NCBI GenBank assembly: GCA_039182715.1
Contig: JBCDBY010000221.1
Span: 1 to 7,860 of the forward strand
Origin: JBCDBY01 sp039182715
GTDB lineage: Bacteria > Planctomycetota > PLA2
Length of the DNA stretch: 7,860 bases
Direction: 5' to 3'
This document shows, piece by piece, positions 7,813 to 7,860 of this stretch. The notes beneath the pieces are model-generated. The model ran no database searches, was not told where the DNA came from, and saw only the letters and a program-made list of their open reading frames with translations. The translations under genes and the position numbers were made by a program. How positions within the stretch are numbered: the stretch's first letter is position 1; each line of letters opens with the position of its first letter.

Positions 7813-7860
7813 ATGGAACCCATCTCCACCCCCAACGCGCCCGCCGCGATCGGCCCCTAC
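7813..7860 (+). CDS. ridA: RidA (YjgF/YER057c/UK114) family enamine/imine deaminase, 5' part only
   Basis: Only 16 codons are visible before the window ends: MEPISTPNAPAAIGPY. The STPNAPAAIGPY stretch is the characteristic N terminus of RidA proteins (typically about 125-130 residues), which hydrolyse reactive 2-aminoacrylate and related enamine/imine intermediates released by PLP enzymes. The ATG is supported by the -10-like TACAAT six nt upstream. It probably starts its own transcription unit, separate from the opp operon and the repeat-bounded cassette. RidA paralogues of other subfamilies begin similarly, so the exact subgroup is undecided. Confidence 0.8.
   Translation, partial: MEPISTPNAPAAIGPY

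Overview
This is a high-G+C (roughly two thirds by eye) bacterial segment that is almost fully coding on the + strand. The substrate-binding protein has a cleavable Sec signal peptide without a lipobox cysteine, which suggests a diderm (Gram-negative-type) host. The phylum cannot be fixed from the sequence. The enlarged permeases and the heptamer repeats around a four-helix-bundle gene suggest to me an environmental lineage such as Planctomycetota, Myxococcota or Acidobacteriota, but this is only a guess.

Layout. Positions 1-61 hold G/C-rich heptamer repeats in opposed orientation, cut by the window edge. coaD (79-552) encodes phosphopantetheine adenylyltransferase of CoA synthesis. Next comes an oligopeptide ABC importer in the classical order oppA-oppB-oppC-oppD-oppF (581-7314), with gaps of 3 nt or overlaps of 8, 1 and 4 nt, so it is almost certainly one operon. 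OppA would capture peptides in the periplasm, OppB and OppC form the membrane channel, and OppD and OppF hydrolyse ATP. Both permeases are far larger than their E. coli counterparts: OppB carries an extra ~189-residue multi-helix N-terminal region, and OppC carries a ~190-residue extracytoplasmic insert plus an extra two-helix insert.

After oppF there is a compact cassette (7323-7793): a 23S-rRNA-intervening-sequence/S23-type four-helix-bundle gene flanked by two 35-bp arrays. Each array is five 7-bp units with an ACGT core, and the two arrays lie in opposite orientation. A 9-bp direct repeat lies outside the arrays. The window ends in the first 16 codons of a RidA-family deaminase.

Expression. 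Genes that open a transcription unit (coaD, oppA, ridA) have a TAnnnT -10-like hexamer 6-8 nt before the start codon and no Shine-Dalgarno sequence, which suggests leaderless mRNAs. Internal operon genes (oppC, oppF, less clearly oppD) have Shine-Dalgarno sequences. There are no tRNA or rRNA genes, CRISPR arrays or recognisable transposases, and no non-coding stretch longer than about 100 bases.
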